Origin: Phycisphaerae bacterium
Lineage (GTDB): Bacteria; Planctomycetota; Phycisphaerae; UBA1845
Length of the DNA stretch: 45,516 bases
Direction of reading: 5' to 3'
NCBI GenBank assembly: GCA_029260215.1
Contig: JAJDDQ010000077.1
Span: 1 to 45,516, forward strand
Position 1 is the stretch's first letter; each line of letters begins with the position of its first letter. The translations under genes and the position numbers were made by a program. The notes beneath the pieces were generated by a model that worked only from the letters and a program-made list of their open reading frames with translations, made no database searches and was not told the origin of the DNA. Shown in pieces: positions 6,677-17,149 of this stretch.

Positions 6677-9325
6677 CTATGGACCGTCGACGGCTTGCCG
6701 AAGCTCGTTCAGCAGTTGCAGCGCTTCGAGCGGGGTCATGCGGTCGGGATCGATCGATCGGAGGCGCTCGACTACCGGGTGCGACGTCTCGGCAAACAGA
6801 GACAGTTGGGCTGATTGGGCCGGTGGCGCGGAAACAGCTTTGGGCCGACGGTGCTCGAAGCCGCCCTGCAATTGTTCGAGAATCGCATTCGCACGCTGGA
6901 CGACCGGGACCGGCACGCCAGCCATCCGCGCCACGTGCAGGCCGTAGCTCTGATTGCTCCCGCCGGGCACGATCTTGTGCAGAAAAATAATGCGCTCGGA
7001 CTCTTCCTTCGCATCAGGCCACTCGCGTACCGAAACATTGTAGTTGGCGACGATGTTGAACTCGTCCGCCAAGTCGATCAACTCGTGGTAGTGCGTCGCC
7101 ACAAAGGTGCGACACTTTTGTTGCGAAGCGAGGTGCTCGGTGATCGCCCAGGCCAGTGACAGTCCGTCAAACGTGCTTGTGCCGCGACCGATCTCGTCGA
7201 GAATGACCAGAGATCGTTCGGTGGCATTGTTGAGGATGTTGGCAGCCTCGGTCATCTCGACCATGAACGTGCTCTTGTCGCGCGTGATTTCGTCGGAAGC
7301 ACCGATGCGCGCAAAAACACGGTCCACGGCGCCAAGCGTCATCTCCCCCGCCGGCACATACGAGCCGGTCTGTGCGAGCAACGTCAGCAGCGCAATCTGC
7401 CGCATGAACGTGCTTTTGCCCGACATGTTCGGGCCTGTGATGATCCACACGCGCGAGCCGTCGTCCAAACGAGCATCGTTCGGCACGAAACCGTCCGCAA
7501 TGGTTTGCTCCAATACAGGGTGACGACCGTCCACGATGGTCATTTCCGTCCCGCCGGTCACCGTGGGCCTGGTGTAGCGACGCTCGACCGCCAGCTCCGC
7601 GAAACCTGCCACGCTGTCGATCTGCGCAAGCGCACGCCCCACCCGTTGCAACACGGGGATTTGCCGGCTCACCTCATCGCGCAGTTGTTCAAACAATCGT
7701 GTTTCTAGCTCGTTGGCTTTTTCCTCAGCCGTCAGCACTTTCGTTTCGTAAACCTTCAGCTCGTCCGTGATGTAGCGTTCAGCCGCTTTGATAGTTTGCT
7801 TGCGAACATAGTTCGACGGCACGCGTTCGCGGTGAATGTTGGATATCTCGATGTAGAACCCGAATACGCGATTGTAGGCAACCTTCAGCGTCGAGATGCC
7901 GGTCGCTTCGATCTGCTTGCGCTGATACTCCGCCAGCCAGGATTGGCCGTTCTTGCGAATGTGACGCAGTTCATCAAGCTCGGCGTTGTACCCATCGGCA
8001 ATGATGCCGCCTTCGCGAATGGTGATCGGAACATCGTCGCGTAAAGCTTGGCCCAGAAGATCATGCAGCGCATCCAGGCCTTCCAGTTCCGACCGCCACG
8101 TTCGCAGCAACGGTGGATCGAGCGGTTCCAGCGCGTCGCGCATCGACGGCAGCATCGCCAGCGTCTGCCCCAGACCCACAAGATCACGCGGGCCGGCCCG
8201 ACACAGCGCCACGCGCCCCGTGATGCGTTCGACATCCGCACATGTGCGCAACGCGCGACGCACTCTCGTACGCGCCGGCTCCGATTCGATCAGCGCCGCC
8301 ACCGCATCCAGCCGCGCGGTGATAGCCTCCACATCGACCAGCGGATTGCAAAGCCAATTGCGCAAACAGCGCGCACCCATCGGATGCACCGTGCGGTCCA
8401 CCGCGTGCAGCAGGCTTCCCGATCGATCCCCGCCGCGCAACGTACGCTCGATCTCCAGTGATCGCCACGTATTCTGATCGATCAGCAGCGTGTCCGCGCG
8501 ATGATGCGGCTCCAGACGGGTAATGTGCGCGAGCGTCGTGCGCTGCGTCTCTCTCAAGTAGCCGACAATCGCACCAGCCGCCCGAACGGACGCGGTCGCA
8601 TCTTCGATGCCGAACCCTTCTAGCGTCGCAACGCCGAAATGCTGCAACAGTCGATCGACGGCGCGATTCTCGGTGAATTCGTGCCCGCCGCGCGTGCCGA
8701 CACTCGTCCCGCAAAGCTTTTGCAACTCCTGCGCAATCGCACCGGACGGCGACTCACGTTCATCGTCTACCAGAATCTCAGCCGGGCGAATGCGGACCAG
8801 CTCGTCCAGCAGCCCCGCACCGATTTCCTCGTAAACCCGAAAACGCCCCGACGCCAATTCCACGGTCGCCAACCCGAATCGCGCCGGCCCGCCGACGATG
8901 GATGCCAGTATGTTGTCACTGCGTTCGTCGAGCAGGGCATCGTCGGTAAGCGTGCCCGGCGTGACGATACGTACGATCTCGCGCTTGACCACACCCTTGG
9001 CCGACTTCGGATTCTCGACCTGTTCCGAGATCGCCACCTTGAAACCGGCAGCCACCAGCTTGTTGAGATAGGAGTCCAGCGCGTGATAGGGGATGCCCGC
9101 CAGCGGGATCGGATTCTCGCCCTTGCTCCGCGCGGTAAGCGTGATGCCCAGAACGCGGGAGGCGGTCTTCGCGTCGTCGTAAAATGTCTCGTAAAAATCC
9201 CCCATCCGAAACAGGAGAATGGCGTCGGGGGCTTGACGCTTCTGCTCGACGTATTGCTGCATAGCCGGCGTGAGTTTGTCGGCCCGCGACGGCTTCGGAT
9301 TGCATTGCGGTGTCCTGGCGACCAT
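6677..9325 (-). CDS. mutS: DNA mismatch repair protein MutS
   Basis: 882 residues from ATG 9325 (a TTG at 9364 would add 13). The N-terminal mismatch-binding domain has the Phe-x-Glu wedge in [10 protein letters not shown], followed by connector, lever and clamp regions. The ATPase domain carries Walker [10 protein letters not shown] with its Lys at about residue 637, Walker [17 protein letters not shown] and a THYHEL switch motif. The C-terminal tail is short and helical. MutS recognises base mismatches and small loops and recruits MutL; mutL is not in the window. The length is normal for bacterial MutS. Start choice rests on the first ATG; only a weak GAAGTGG ribosome site precedes it. It is transcribed divergently from the RND efflux genes. 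Confidence 0.97.
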   Translation of the reverse strand: MVARTPQCNPKPSRADKLTPAMQQYVEQKRQAPDAILLFRMGDFYETFYDDAKTASRVLGITLTARSKGENPIPLAGIPYHALDSYLNKLVAAGFKVAISEQVENPKSAKGVVKREIVRIVTPGTLTDDALLDERSDNILASIVGGPARFGLATVELASGRFRVYEEIGAGLLDELVRIRPAEILVDDERESPSGAIAQELQKLCGTSVGTRGGHEFTENRAVDRLLQHFGVATLEGFGIEDATASVRAAGAIVGYLRETQRTTLAHITRLEPHHRADTLLIDQNTWRSLEIERTLRGGDRSGSLLHAVDRTVHPMGARCLRNWLCNPLVDVEAITARLDAVAALIESEPARTRVRRALRTCADVERITGRVALCRAGPRDLVGLGQTLAMLPSMRDALEPLDPPLLRTWRSELEGLDALHDLLGQALRDDVPITIREGGIIADGYNAELDELRHIRKNGQSWLAEYQRKQIEATGISTLKVAYNRVFGFYIEISNIHRERVPSNYVRKQTIKAAERYITDELKVYETKVLTAEEKANELETRLFEQLRDEVSRQIPVLQRVGRALAQIDSVAGFAELAVERRYTRPTVTGGTEMTIVDGRHPVLEQTIADGFVPNDARLDDGSRVWIITGPNMSGKSTFMRQIALLTLLAQTGSYVPAGEMTLGAVDRVFARIGASDEITRDKSTFMVEMTEAANILNNATERSLVILDEIGRGTSTFDGLSLAWAITEHLASQQKCRTFVATHYHELIDLADEFNIVANYNVSVREWPDAKEESERIIFLHKIVPGGSNQSYGLHVARMAGVPVPVVQRANAILEQLQGGFEHRRPKAVSAPPAQSAQLSLFAETSHPVVERLRSIDPDRMTPLEALQLLNELRQAVDGP

Positions 9326-9613
9326 TGCGTCCACTTCAAAAAGCCATCGATTCCCAGCCGTCAATCAGCCTCAGCGGTTTTACACGCCGCCCGACCCCGC
9401 CGCAACAAACGCCCAGGCCTCCGCAATTACGATTCCGGTGCAGCCTGTGGCGCCCCCGGGTTTTCGATCAGGCCTTCGGCAATATCGGGCCTTGAGACGG
9501 GCCGGGTCGCTTCGCAAATTGCCTGACAATCGTGTACCATCGCACCGCCGCGACGGTATTTCGGCGGACGCAGGCCGTCGGGCGGAGAAGGAACGTACGA
9601 TCGGGGAGCATTA

Positions 9614-10747
9614 GTGCTGAAATCAACAACCTATTTTGGGGCAGCGGTCCTGTGGCTGGCGTCTGTCGCGCACGCTCAGCCGCCGACGGCCAACGTGGTC
9701 GTGACCAAGGCGGAAATAAAGCGCCTGCCGAACACCATGACGCTAGTGGGAACGGTCGAGCCGTTGACGCGCAGCGTGGTCGGTTCGGAAATCGCGGGCA
9801 TTGTGCGCGAGATGCCGGTGCGCCAAGGCGACGCCGTCGAGCGCGGTGCGCCCATCATGAAGCTGAACGACGACACGCTGCGTTTCGACTTGGCCCAGGC
9901 GGAAGCGGATCTTGAAGCTTCCAAGGCCCGGCGAACCCAGGTGGAATTCGAGATCGAGCGCATTCAACGACTGTACGACGTCAAGCAAGCCGGCGAAAAA
10001 GAAGTCTACGACACGCAGGCGGTATTCGACATCGCCGGGTTTGAAGTTGCTCGGCAAAAAGCGCGCGTCGAGCAGATTCGCACGGATTTGGAAAAGACCG
10101 TCGTCCGCGCCCCTTTTACCGGCTTCGTCGTGGATCGCCGGGCGGAGGTCGGCGAATGGATGGACCGAGGCGGCGACGTCGTCGAGATGATCGACCTGTC
10201 CAGCGTCCTGGTGCGCATCAACGTACCGGAGTTCGCGATCCCGTTCGTTAAGATAAACAGTGCGTGCGATGTTCGCATCGACGCACTCAATCGGCGTTTC
10301 GAGGGCAAAGCCTGGCACGTGATTCGCCAGGCAGACGTTCAAGCGCGGACGTTTCCCGTCGAGATCATCATCGACAATCGCGAAGGATTTCTTTCGGGAG
10401 GCATGTTCGCCCGAGCGACCATCATCTCCGGACCAGAAGCGGAATCGCCGGCAGTCCCCAAAGACGCCATCATCGAAATCAGCGGCGTGACGTATGTCGG
10501 CACGATCATACGAGGCAAGCATGGAACGATGGGCATACTCGTCGCGGTGACGACCGGCGCGGATATGGAAGATTGGATCGCCATCACCTCCGGAAACATT
10601 AAACCGGGTGCGGAGGTCATCGTGCGCGGCAACGAGTTCGGCGTGTACCCCGGGTTCCCCAGCCCGGTAAACATCGTCGATGAATTCGGCAGACCTGTCG
10701 AAAGACCCTCCGGCGACGCAGCCAAAACGCACAGCCACGGAATGTAA
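9614..10747 (+). CDS. RND efflux system periplasmic adaptor (membrane fusion protein)
   Basis: 377 residues beginning at GTG 9614, 5 nt after a GGGGAG ribosome site. A Sec signal peptide ends near Ala-His-Ala-Gln at residues 19-22. The lipoyl/beta-barrel layout of HlyD/AcrA-type adaptors follows: SEIAGIVREMPVRQGDAVERG, a helical hairpin rich in Glu/Arg/Ala, then TVVRAPFTGFVVDRRAEVGEW. Adaptors link the inner-membrane pump to the outer-membrane channel. The permease gene starts 5 bp downstream, so the two form an operon. No TolC-like channel gene is present here. The substrate cannot be predicted. Confidence 0.93.
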   Translation: MLKSTTYFGAAVLWLASVAHAQPPTANVVVTKAEIKRLPNTMTLVGTVEPLTRSVVGSEIAGIVREMPVRQGDAVERGAPIMKLNDDTLRFDLAQAEADLEASKARRTQVEFEIERIQRLYDVKQAGEKEVYDTQAVFDIAGFEVARQKARVEQIRTDLEKTVVRAPFTGFVVDRRAEVGEWMDRGGDVVEMIDLSSVLVRINVPEFAIPFVKINSACDVRIDALNRRFEGKAWHVIRQADVQARTFPVEIIIDNREGFLSGGMFARATIISGPEAESPAVPKDAIIEISGVTYVGTIIRGKHGTMGILVAVTTGADMEDWIAITSGNIKPGAEVIVRGNEFGVYPGFPSPVNIVDEFGRPVERPSGDAAKTHSHGM

Positions 10748-10752
10748 GATTC

Positions 10753-13700
10753 ATGGACCCGATTCGGTTCGCTATTGAAAACCCCATCAAGGTCGCGGTC
10801 GCGGGCATCCTGCTCTGCCTGTTCGGCCTGCTGAGCATCTTCGAGATTCCCAAGCAGCTCATCCCGGACGTCGACCCGCCCATCGTCACGATTTCCACCT
10901 TCTGGCCCGGTGCCAGCCCGCAGGAAGTCGCAAGCGAAATCATCCAGCGGCAGGAGGAAAAGCTCAAGAACGTCTCCGGCCTGCGCACGATGACGTCCAG
11001 CTCCACCGCGAATTCCGGAAAAATCACGCTCGAATTCGACGTCGGCGTGGACAAGGACATCGCTCTGCGCAACACGTCGGAAAAACTGCGGCAGGTCAGC
11101 GGCTACCCCGAGGAGGTCAACGAGCCGACCATCAGCGCCACCGACGACGACAACTCGCGGACCATCGCCTGGCTCATGTTGCGCGGCAACGACGATATCG
11201 ACGTGTCGCTGCTCAAAACCTTCGTCGAGGAAAAGGTCAAACCGATCCTCGACCGGGCAGACGGCATCGCGTCCACCGACGTCTACGGCGGTCGCGAACG
11301 CGAAATGCAGGTCCGCGTCGATGCCTACCGGATGGCGGCCCGCGGCATCACGTTTCGGGAGCTTGAAGACGCCCTGCGCAAACAGAATGTAAACATCTCC
11401 GCCGGCACGATCACGCAGGGCAAACGCGACTACACCTACCGCACCGTCGGCGAGTTCACCAACGTCGGGGAAATCGAAGGGACCGTCGTAGCCTACCGGG
11501 ACGGCGGACCCGTGCATGTCCGCGATGTCGCAACAGTGGTGGACGGATTCAAGAAGCAGTTCGCATTCGTACGCAGCAAGGGCGACTTCGTGATCGCCAT
11601 ACCAGCCCGGCGCGAAATCGGGGCCAACGTCATCACAGCTATGGCGAATCTCAAGACTCAGATCGAGAAGGTCAACACCGAGATTCTCCCCGCGTTGCAT
11701 GCCGATCTCCGAATCGAGCAGGTCTACGACGAAACCATCTACATCGAATCCGCCATCGACCTCGTGGTGGACAACATCCTCGTCGGCGGGTTGCTCGCCG
11801 TCGTTGTGCTGCTCGTCTTCCTGCGCAGCGGGTCAGCCACCGCCATCATCGCCCTCACCATACCGCTGTCGGTGATGGGCACGTTCCTGGTCATCACCAT
11901 GTTGGGCAGAACGCTGAACGTCGTGCTGCTCGCTGGCTTGGCCTTCGCGGTGGGCATGGTTGTAGACAACGCCATCGTGGTGCTGGAAAACATTTTCCGG
12001 CATCGTCAGATGGGCAAGGATCGCGCCAAAGCAGCCCTCGAAGGCGCACGCGAAGTCTGGGGGGCGGTGTTGGCCAGCACCCTCACCACCGTCGCGGTGT
12101 TCCTGCCCGTCATCTTCATCAAGGAAGAAGCCGGGCAACTCTTCGGCGACATCGCGGTGGCCATCAGTTCCGCCGTGACGCTTTCGCTCATCGTTTCCGT
12201 CATGGCGATACCGCCGCTGGCAGCCAAATTCCTCGGTGGATCGTCCAAATTCGGAAGTCGAGACCACACTTGGTTCCTGGCTCGCTGGATGTCCGGCATC
12301 GTGGCTTGGATCAACCGAAGCAAACTCGCAAGGCTGGCGGTTGTGGTTGTCTTCATCGGTGCGTCCGTGGCGGGCAGCTGGGCGTTGATGCCGGAAACAG
12401 ACTACCTGCCCGCAGGCAACCGCAATCTCGTCTTCGGGATTCTCGTCTCGCCGCCCGGCTACTCCCTCGACGAGTTCAAACGCATGGCCAACATCGTCGA
12501 GGAAGGCGATCCGGACGATCCGTGGGACGGCTTGCGTGTCGCGTGGGAGGCGGAGGTCGGCTCGGAGGAAGCGGGACACCTTCCGGAAGTCGAAATCCCA
12601 ATCGGCATCGGCGGAGAACGGAGCGTGACGGTCAGGCCGCCCCCGATCAACAACTTCTTCTTCGTGTCGTTCGGCGGCGGAAGCATCATGGGTGCCACCA
12701 GCAAGATCGAGGGAAACGTCACACCCATCGTGCAGGCGCTCAACAACGCCGGACGACGCATCCCCGGCGTGTTTGCGTTCTTCAGTCAAAGCTCCTTGTT
12801 TGGCAGGGGATTCAGCGGCGGTGCATCGGTCGAGCTGCAAATTCGCGGCGACGATCGGGAAAAAGTCGTCGCCGCCACAAAAGCGATTCGCCGCCAACTG
12901 AGGAATTCGGGCATGGGGCACGCGCGCTCGACGCCCTCCAACTTCGACATGGGCCGCCCCGAGATCCGCATCATCCCCGACCGCGCCAAAGCGGCGGACC
13001 TCGGCCTGAACGTCCGCGACATCGGCTTCATCGTTGAATCCTGCATCAACGGTGCGTTCGTCGGCGAGTACAAGGACAAGAACCAGCGCATCGATCTCGT
13101 GATCATCGTCGAAGGCACGCAGCAAGCCGCCAAAAACGAGATCGCCCAGATCCCGATCCGCACCCCGACGGGGAGCATCGTTCCGCTGGCATCCGCCGTC
13201 GAAATCGTCGAAACGACAGCGCCGCAGGAAATCGTACGTGTCGAAGAGATGGAGGCGGTCACGCTCAAAGTCACACCGCCGGTCGGCACCCCTCTTCAAA
13301 CAACCATGAGCAAAGTTCGCGATGATATCGTCGCGCCGCTGCGCGCGTCGGGGGCGATCGATCAATCCATCATCATCGCGATGGCCGGCAACGCCGACAA
13401 ACTGACCCAGACGCAACGCGCACTCGTCGGAGACTTTCGCGACACCGTCGTAAGCCCGCACCTGTTCGGCTGGTCGGTGGGGCGATCGATGCTCGCACTC
13501 ATCGGCGGCGGCTTGTTGCTCGTGTTCGCAGCCGGCGCGGTGGGCGGCATTCGCGTGTTCGGTTACTCGGCGGGGATGATCGTGGCGTCGCTGGCCGTCG
13601 GGTTCCTGGCGGCCAACCCCGACTTCACCTTGATGCTGATCCAGTCACGCGTGGTTCTGGCTGTACTCATCACGTACCTGTTGATGTCAGCGTTGTTCGA

Positions 13701-14262
13701 ATCGTTTCTCTATCCGTTCGTCATCATGCTGAGCGTGCCGCTGGCCGCCGTCGGCGGGTTCGCCGCGCTGTACATCGTGCATGAAAACAGCATCAGGGAC
13801 TTCACCACACCGATTCAACAACTTGACGTGCTAACCATGCTCGGATTCGTCATCCTGCTCGGCGTTGTCGTGAACAACGCCATCCTTGTCGTGCATCAAG
13901 CATTGACCAACATTCGCAAACACGGCATGTCCGCCAACGAAGCCGTCGCGGAAAGCGTGCGTTCGCGCACCAGGCCCATCTTCATGAGCGCGTTGACCAG
14001 CGTCTGCGGCATGCTGCCGCTCGTGCTGATGAAGGGCGCAGGCAGCGAACTGTACCGAGGGATCGGCGGCGTGGTGGTTGGCGGCCTGCTGATCTCAACG
14101 ATTTTCACGCTCCTCGTCGTACCCGCGATGTTCTCACTCGTGTTGGAATTCCGGCAGAGATTCGCCGCAGCCGCTTCCGTGTCGACCACCGAATCCTACT
14201 CCGGCACCGCGGCTGCACCGCGCGCTCAGATTCAACGCGGACCGGGACGCAACTCCCCCTGA
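10753..14262 (+). CDS. RND efflux pump inner-membrane permease (AcrB/HAE family)
   Basis: 1169 residues, longer than the usual 1030-1050. It starts with the typical first membrane helix and periplasmic entry (PKQLIPDVDPPIVTIST, then WPGASPQEV). The proton-relay helix reads AVGMVVDNAIVVLENI: the first Asp is kept and the second is Asn, as in many non-AcrB members. A second six-helix bundle ends the protein. The extra length includes a charged, Gly/Pro-rich insertion in the second periplasmic loop at about residues 575-640 (around bases 12480-12670). It is driven by proton motive force and works with the adaptor 5 bp upstream. An APC permease gene follows 41 bp downstream and may share the transcript. 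Confidence 0.94.
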   Translation: MDPIRFAIENPIKVAVAGILLCLFGLLSIFEIPKQLIPDVDPPIVTISTFWPGASPQEVASEIIQRQEEKLKNVSGLRTMTSSSTANSGKITLEFDVGVDKDIALRNTSEKLRQVSGYPEEVNEPTISATDDDNSRTIAWLMLRGNDDIDVSLLKTFVEEKVKPILDRADGIASTDVYGGREREMQVRVDAYRMAARGITFRELEDALRKQNVNISAGTITQGKRDYTYRTVGEFTNVGEIEGTVVAYRDGGPVHVRDVATVVDGFKKQFAFVRSKGDFVIAIPARREIGANVITAMANLKTQIEKVNTEILPALHADLRIEQVYDETIYIESAIDLVVDNILVGGLLAVVVLLVFLRSGSATAIIALTIPLSVMGTFLVITMLGRTLNVVLLAGLAFAVGMVVDNAIVVLENIFRHRQMGKDRAKAALEGAREVWGAVLASTLTTVAVFLPVIFIKEEAGQLFGDIAVAISSAVTLSLIVSVMAIPPLAAKFLGGSSKFGSRDHTWFLARWMSGIVAWINRSKLARLAVVVVFIGASVAGSWALMPETDYLPAGNRNLVFGILVSPPGYSLDEFKRMANIVEEGDPDDPWDGLRVAWEAEVGSEEAGHLPEVEIPIGIGGERSVTVRPPPINNFFFVSFGGGSIMGATSKIEGNVTPIVQALNNAGRRIPGVFAFFSQSSLFGRGFSGGASVELQIRGDDREKVVAATKAIRRQLRNSGMGHARSTPSNFDMGRPEIRIIPDRAKAADLGLNVRDIGFIVESCINGAFVGEYKDKNQRIDLVIIVEGTQQAAKNEIAQIPIRTPTGSIVPLASAVEIVETTAPQEIVRVEEMEAVTLKVTPPVGTPLQTTMSKVRDDIVAPLRASGAIDQSIIIAMAGNADKLTQTQRALVGDFRDTVVSPHLFGWSVGRSMLALIGGGLLLVFAAGAVGGIRVFGYSAGMIVASLAVGFLAANPDFTLMLIQSRVVLAVLITYLLMSALFESFLYPFVIMLSVPLAAVGGFAALYIVHENSIRDFTTPIQQLDVLTMLGFVILLGVVVNNAILVVHQALTNIRKHGMSANEAVAESVRSRTRPIFMSALTSVCGMLPLVLMKGAGSELYRGIGGVVVGGLLISTIFTLLVVPAMFSLVLEFRQRFAAAASVSTTESYSGTAAAPRAQIQRGPGRNSP

Positions 14263-14303
14263 CCGGAAGTTCACCACACCATGCCCGAGACGACCGACAC
14301 CCC

Positions 14304-15662
14304 GTGACGATTCAGGCGACCAAACCCTTGCGTCGTATCCTCGGCGCACCGACGGCCCTCTTCATCGGCATGGGCGTCGCCATCGGGTCGGGAATTTTTC
14401 GCACGCCCGGCAGCGTCGCGGAAAACCTGCACACCCCCGGACTCATTCTGCTGGCATGGGTGTTCGGCGGAATGTTCGTGCTGATGTCCGGCATGGTTAC
14501 GGCAGAATTAGCCACACGCTTTCCACAGGCGGGCGGGGAATATGTCTTCCTGCGCGAAGCCTACGGACGATTCGTCGCGTTCTTTTTCGGATGGGCCTAC
14601 ACCATATTCATCATCGGCGGCGGAGCGGCTTCGATCGCAGCCGCCTTCGGTGACTTCGGTTGCGAACTTTTCGCAATCAACGCGGCGCGGTGGTCCGGAC
14701 CGTTGGCTGCGGGCGCGATCGTCGCGGTTACCACAATTAACGCCCTCGGCCTGCGCACCGGAGCAGCCGCTCAAAACGTACTCACAGGCCTAAAGATCGC
14801 TGCGCTGGCGACCGTCATCGTCATCGGCTTAGCGCGCGGCACGCAGCCGATCAACATCATGACCGCGACGGAAACCGCGAGCCGTGCGAACGAGGGCGGC
14901 TTTTCCCTCGGCGGCACGGTTGGGGTTTTCGCGATGCTGACAGCCGTCGTCCCGATCCTCTGGGCCTACGACGGCACGACCGACTCGGTCAAGATGGCCG
15001 AGGAAATCAAAGACGTCCGCCGCGCCCTGCCGCGCGCCCTGATCGGGTCCGCCCTCGCATTAACCACGCTCTACGTGCTTTTCAACGTCGCCCTGATGCG
15101 CATCCTCCCACCCGATGAAATGGTCGGCCTCGATTCCGTACCCGGCGAAGCGATGCGACGCATCTTCGGAAAAACCGGCGGCCAAGCCATGAACCTGGTG
15201 GCCATGCTCGTCTGCCTCGGCTCGCTCAGCTCGACCACGCTGGCCACCATCCGCGTCACCTTCGCCCTCGCCCGAGACGGATTGGCTTTTCGCTCGCTCG
15301 CAAAAATGTCCGACAGCCAAGCCCCCATACCCGCGCTGATCGTCGTCAGCGGGTTCTCACTGATTCTGGTGCTCACACACCGTTTCACCGACGTGTTGAA
15401 GGTCTACTTTCTCGCCAGCGCAGTCCTCTTCGGACTCTCCTACGCCAGCCTCATCGTGCTCCGCCTGCGTGAAAAGGAATTCCCCAAAGACGTGTTCCGC
15501 TGCCCAGCCGGCATGCTGCTGGCCGCCATTTTGATCGTCATCCAGCTCGCCTTCGCCGCCAACATATTCTACGAGGATCAAAAACGAGCCGCCTACACCC
15601 TGGGCCTGCTCGCAGCAATCGCCTTGTTCTACCTTGTCTGGAAGCGAACCGCCGCACGGTGA
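14304..15662 (+). CDS. APC-superfamily amino acid permease
   Basis: 452 residues with about 12 hydrophobic helices. The first has the APC signature IGMGVAIGSGIFRTPG, the unwound substrate-binding helix; later segments include ELATRFPQAGGEYVFLREAYG and WAYDGTTDSVKMAEEIKD, typical of the amino acid/polyamine/organocation family (LAT/serine-threonine exchanger-like branch). It probably imports or exchanges amino acids; the substrate is unknown. The start is GTG 14304; a short overlapping ATG frame just upstream ends at it. It is on the same strand as the RND pair and converges with the response-regulator gene 42 bp later. Confidence 0.9.
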   Translation: MTIQATKPLRRILGAPTALFIGMGVAIGSGIFRTPGSVAENLHTPGLILLAWVFGGMFVLMSGMVTAELATRFPQAGGEYVFLREAYGRFVAFFFGWAYTIFIIGGGAASIAAAFGDFGCELFAINAARWSGPLAAGAIVAVTTINALGLRTGAAAQNVLTGLKIAALATVIVIGLARGTQPINIMTATETASRANEGGFSLGGTVGVFAMLTAVVPILWAYDGTTDSVKMAEEIKDVRRALPRALIGSALALTTLYVLFNVALMRILPPDEMVGLDSVPGEAMRRIFGKTGGQAMNLVAMLVCLGSLSSTTLATIRVTFALARDGLAFRSLAKMSDSQAPIPALIVVSGFSLILVLTHRFTDVLKVYFLASAVLFGLSYASLIVLRLREKEFPKDVFRCPAGMLLAAILIVIQLAFAANIFYEDQKRAAYTLGLLAAIALFYLVWKRTAAR

Positions 15663-15704
15663 AGCAGCTACGTTGTTGAAGATTCTGAACTCTGCCGTTT
15701 CGAA

Positions 15705-17135
15705 TCAGTCCGCCACACCAGCCGAAACCGCGCGCCCGACTGTTTTTCCCTCGGCTGGCCGATCCAAACCGTACCGCCGCATCTTCTTGTAGAGCGTCGT
15801 GCGATTGATATCGAGTTCCGCAGCCGTCTCCTGCCGGCACCAGTTGTGACGACTCAACGCCGCCACAATCGCCCGCTTCTCCGGGTCAGCCAACGCGTCC
15901 TTCAGTGTCATCGGCACGGCATCGCCGTCATGCTCAGCCACCCGATTGGCAACCTCAACAACTTTCGGCGGCAGGTCATTCACGGCAATCGTCCGCTCAC
16001 GACACAGCACAACCGCCCGCTCGACCGCGTTTTCCAGCTCACGCACATTGCCAGGCCAACCATAACGCTGCAAAGATTGCATCGCCTCATCGCTGAACCC
16101 GTCAAACGTCTTCCCAGCCTGAGCGGCGTATCGCGCAAGAAAGCAGTCCGCCAGCAACGGAATATCGCCGATACGCTCGGACAGGTTCGGCAGCGAAATG
16201 GTTACGACGTTCACACGGTAATACAAATCCTGCCGAAATCGCCCCGCCTCCACTTCCTTTTCGAGATCGACGTTGGTGGCCATGATGACACGCACGTCCA
16301 CCTTCAACGTCTTATTACTGCCCACAGGCTCGAATTCACGCTCCTGAAGCACCCGCAGTAGCTTCACCTGCAATCCCGGAGACGCCGTCGCAATCTCATC
16401 CAAGAACAAAGTCCCCTCATGAGCCGCCGCAAACTTGCCCTTCTTGTCCGAAACCGCACCAGTAAACGCACCACGCGCATGCCCGAACAACTCGCTCTCC
16501 AGCAGCGATTCAGGAATCGCGCCACAACTGATTTCGATGAACGGCTTGTCGCGACGATCACTCCGATGGTGAACCGCCCGCGCAATCTTGGACTTGCCCG
16601 TCCCCGATTCACCGTCAATCAGCACGTTCACCGTCGAAGCCGACACCGCTTCAATCAAATCGAACACGCGCAGCATCTTGTAGTCATGGCCCACTATGCT
16701 ATCCAGCCCGAAGCGCTCATCGAGCTGGCTGCGCAGCGTCACACACTCGCGCAGCAACGCCCTCTGTTGCATCGCCCGTTGCACAACCAGGCGAATTTCG
16801 TCGTCGATGATCGGTTTGGTAAGATAGTCGTACGCCCCCATCTTGATCGCTTCCACCGCGCTCTCGATCGTGCCGTACCCGGTAATAATAATGACGTTGA
16901 TGTCCGCCGACCGCGCCTTCACCGCCCGCAGCAACTCGAACCCGTCGGTGTCGGGCATGTTCATGTCCGTAATGACCAAGTCGAGTTTCCCGCGATTGAC
17001 GGACTTGATCGTCGCGTCAAAAGTGCTCACCGTCTCGACGTCGTAACCCTCTTCGCGAAGCAGCGCCGCGAGCGAGTCGAGAACGATGGGGTCGTCATCG
17101 ATAATAAGAATCGATCCCTGATGTTCCGGCACCAT
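15705..17135 (-). CDS. NtrC-family sigma-54-dependent response regulator
   Basis: 476 residues in three domains. The receiver holds the acidic pocket DDD and phosphoacceptor Asp57 (VITDMNMPDTDG). The AAA+ domain has Walker A GESGTGKSK, the sigma-54 contact loop GAFTGA and Walker B GTLFLDEI. A Fis-type helix-turn-helix ends the protein (DINRTTLYKKMRRYGL). Such proteins activate sigma-54 promoters when phosphorylated. GGAGG lies 3 nt before ATG 17135. The cognate kinase gene is 14 bp upstream, so this is a classic operon pair. Target genes are not evident; I saw no obvious -24/-12 element next to it. Confidence 0.95.
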   Translation of the reverse strand: MVPEHQGSILIIDDDPIVLDSLAALLREEGYDVETVSTFDATIKSVNRGKLDLVITDMNMPDTDGFELLRAVKARSADINVIIITGYGTIESAVEAIKMGAYDYLTKPIIDDEIRLVVQRAMQQRALLRECVTLRSQLDERFGLDSIVGHDYKMLRVFDLIEAVSASTVNVLIDGESGTGKSKIARAVHHRSDRRDKPFIEISCGAIPESLLESELFGHARGAFTGAVSDKKGKFAAAHEGTLFLDEIATASPGLQVKLLRVLQEREFEPVGSNKTLKVDVRVIMATNVDLEKEVEAGRFRQDLYYRVNVVTISLPNLSERIGDIPLLADCFLARYAAQAGKTFDGFSDEAMQSLQRYGWPGNVRELENAVERAVVLCRERTIAVNDLPPKVVEVANRVAEHDGDAVPMTLKDALADPEKRAIVAALSRHNWCRQETAAELDINRTTLYKKMRRYGLDRPAEGKTVGRAVSAGVAD

Positions 17136-17149
17136 AATCCTCCGAATCT

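Noticed and set aside
10339-11700. 453-residue minus-strand open frame
   Set aside because: Antisense to the RND adaptor and permease genes; no recognisable domain.
11833-13461. 542-residue minus-strand open frame
   Set aside because: Antisense to the RND permease; rich in Arg/Asp/His as expected for a shadow frame.
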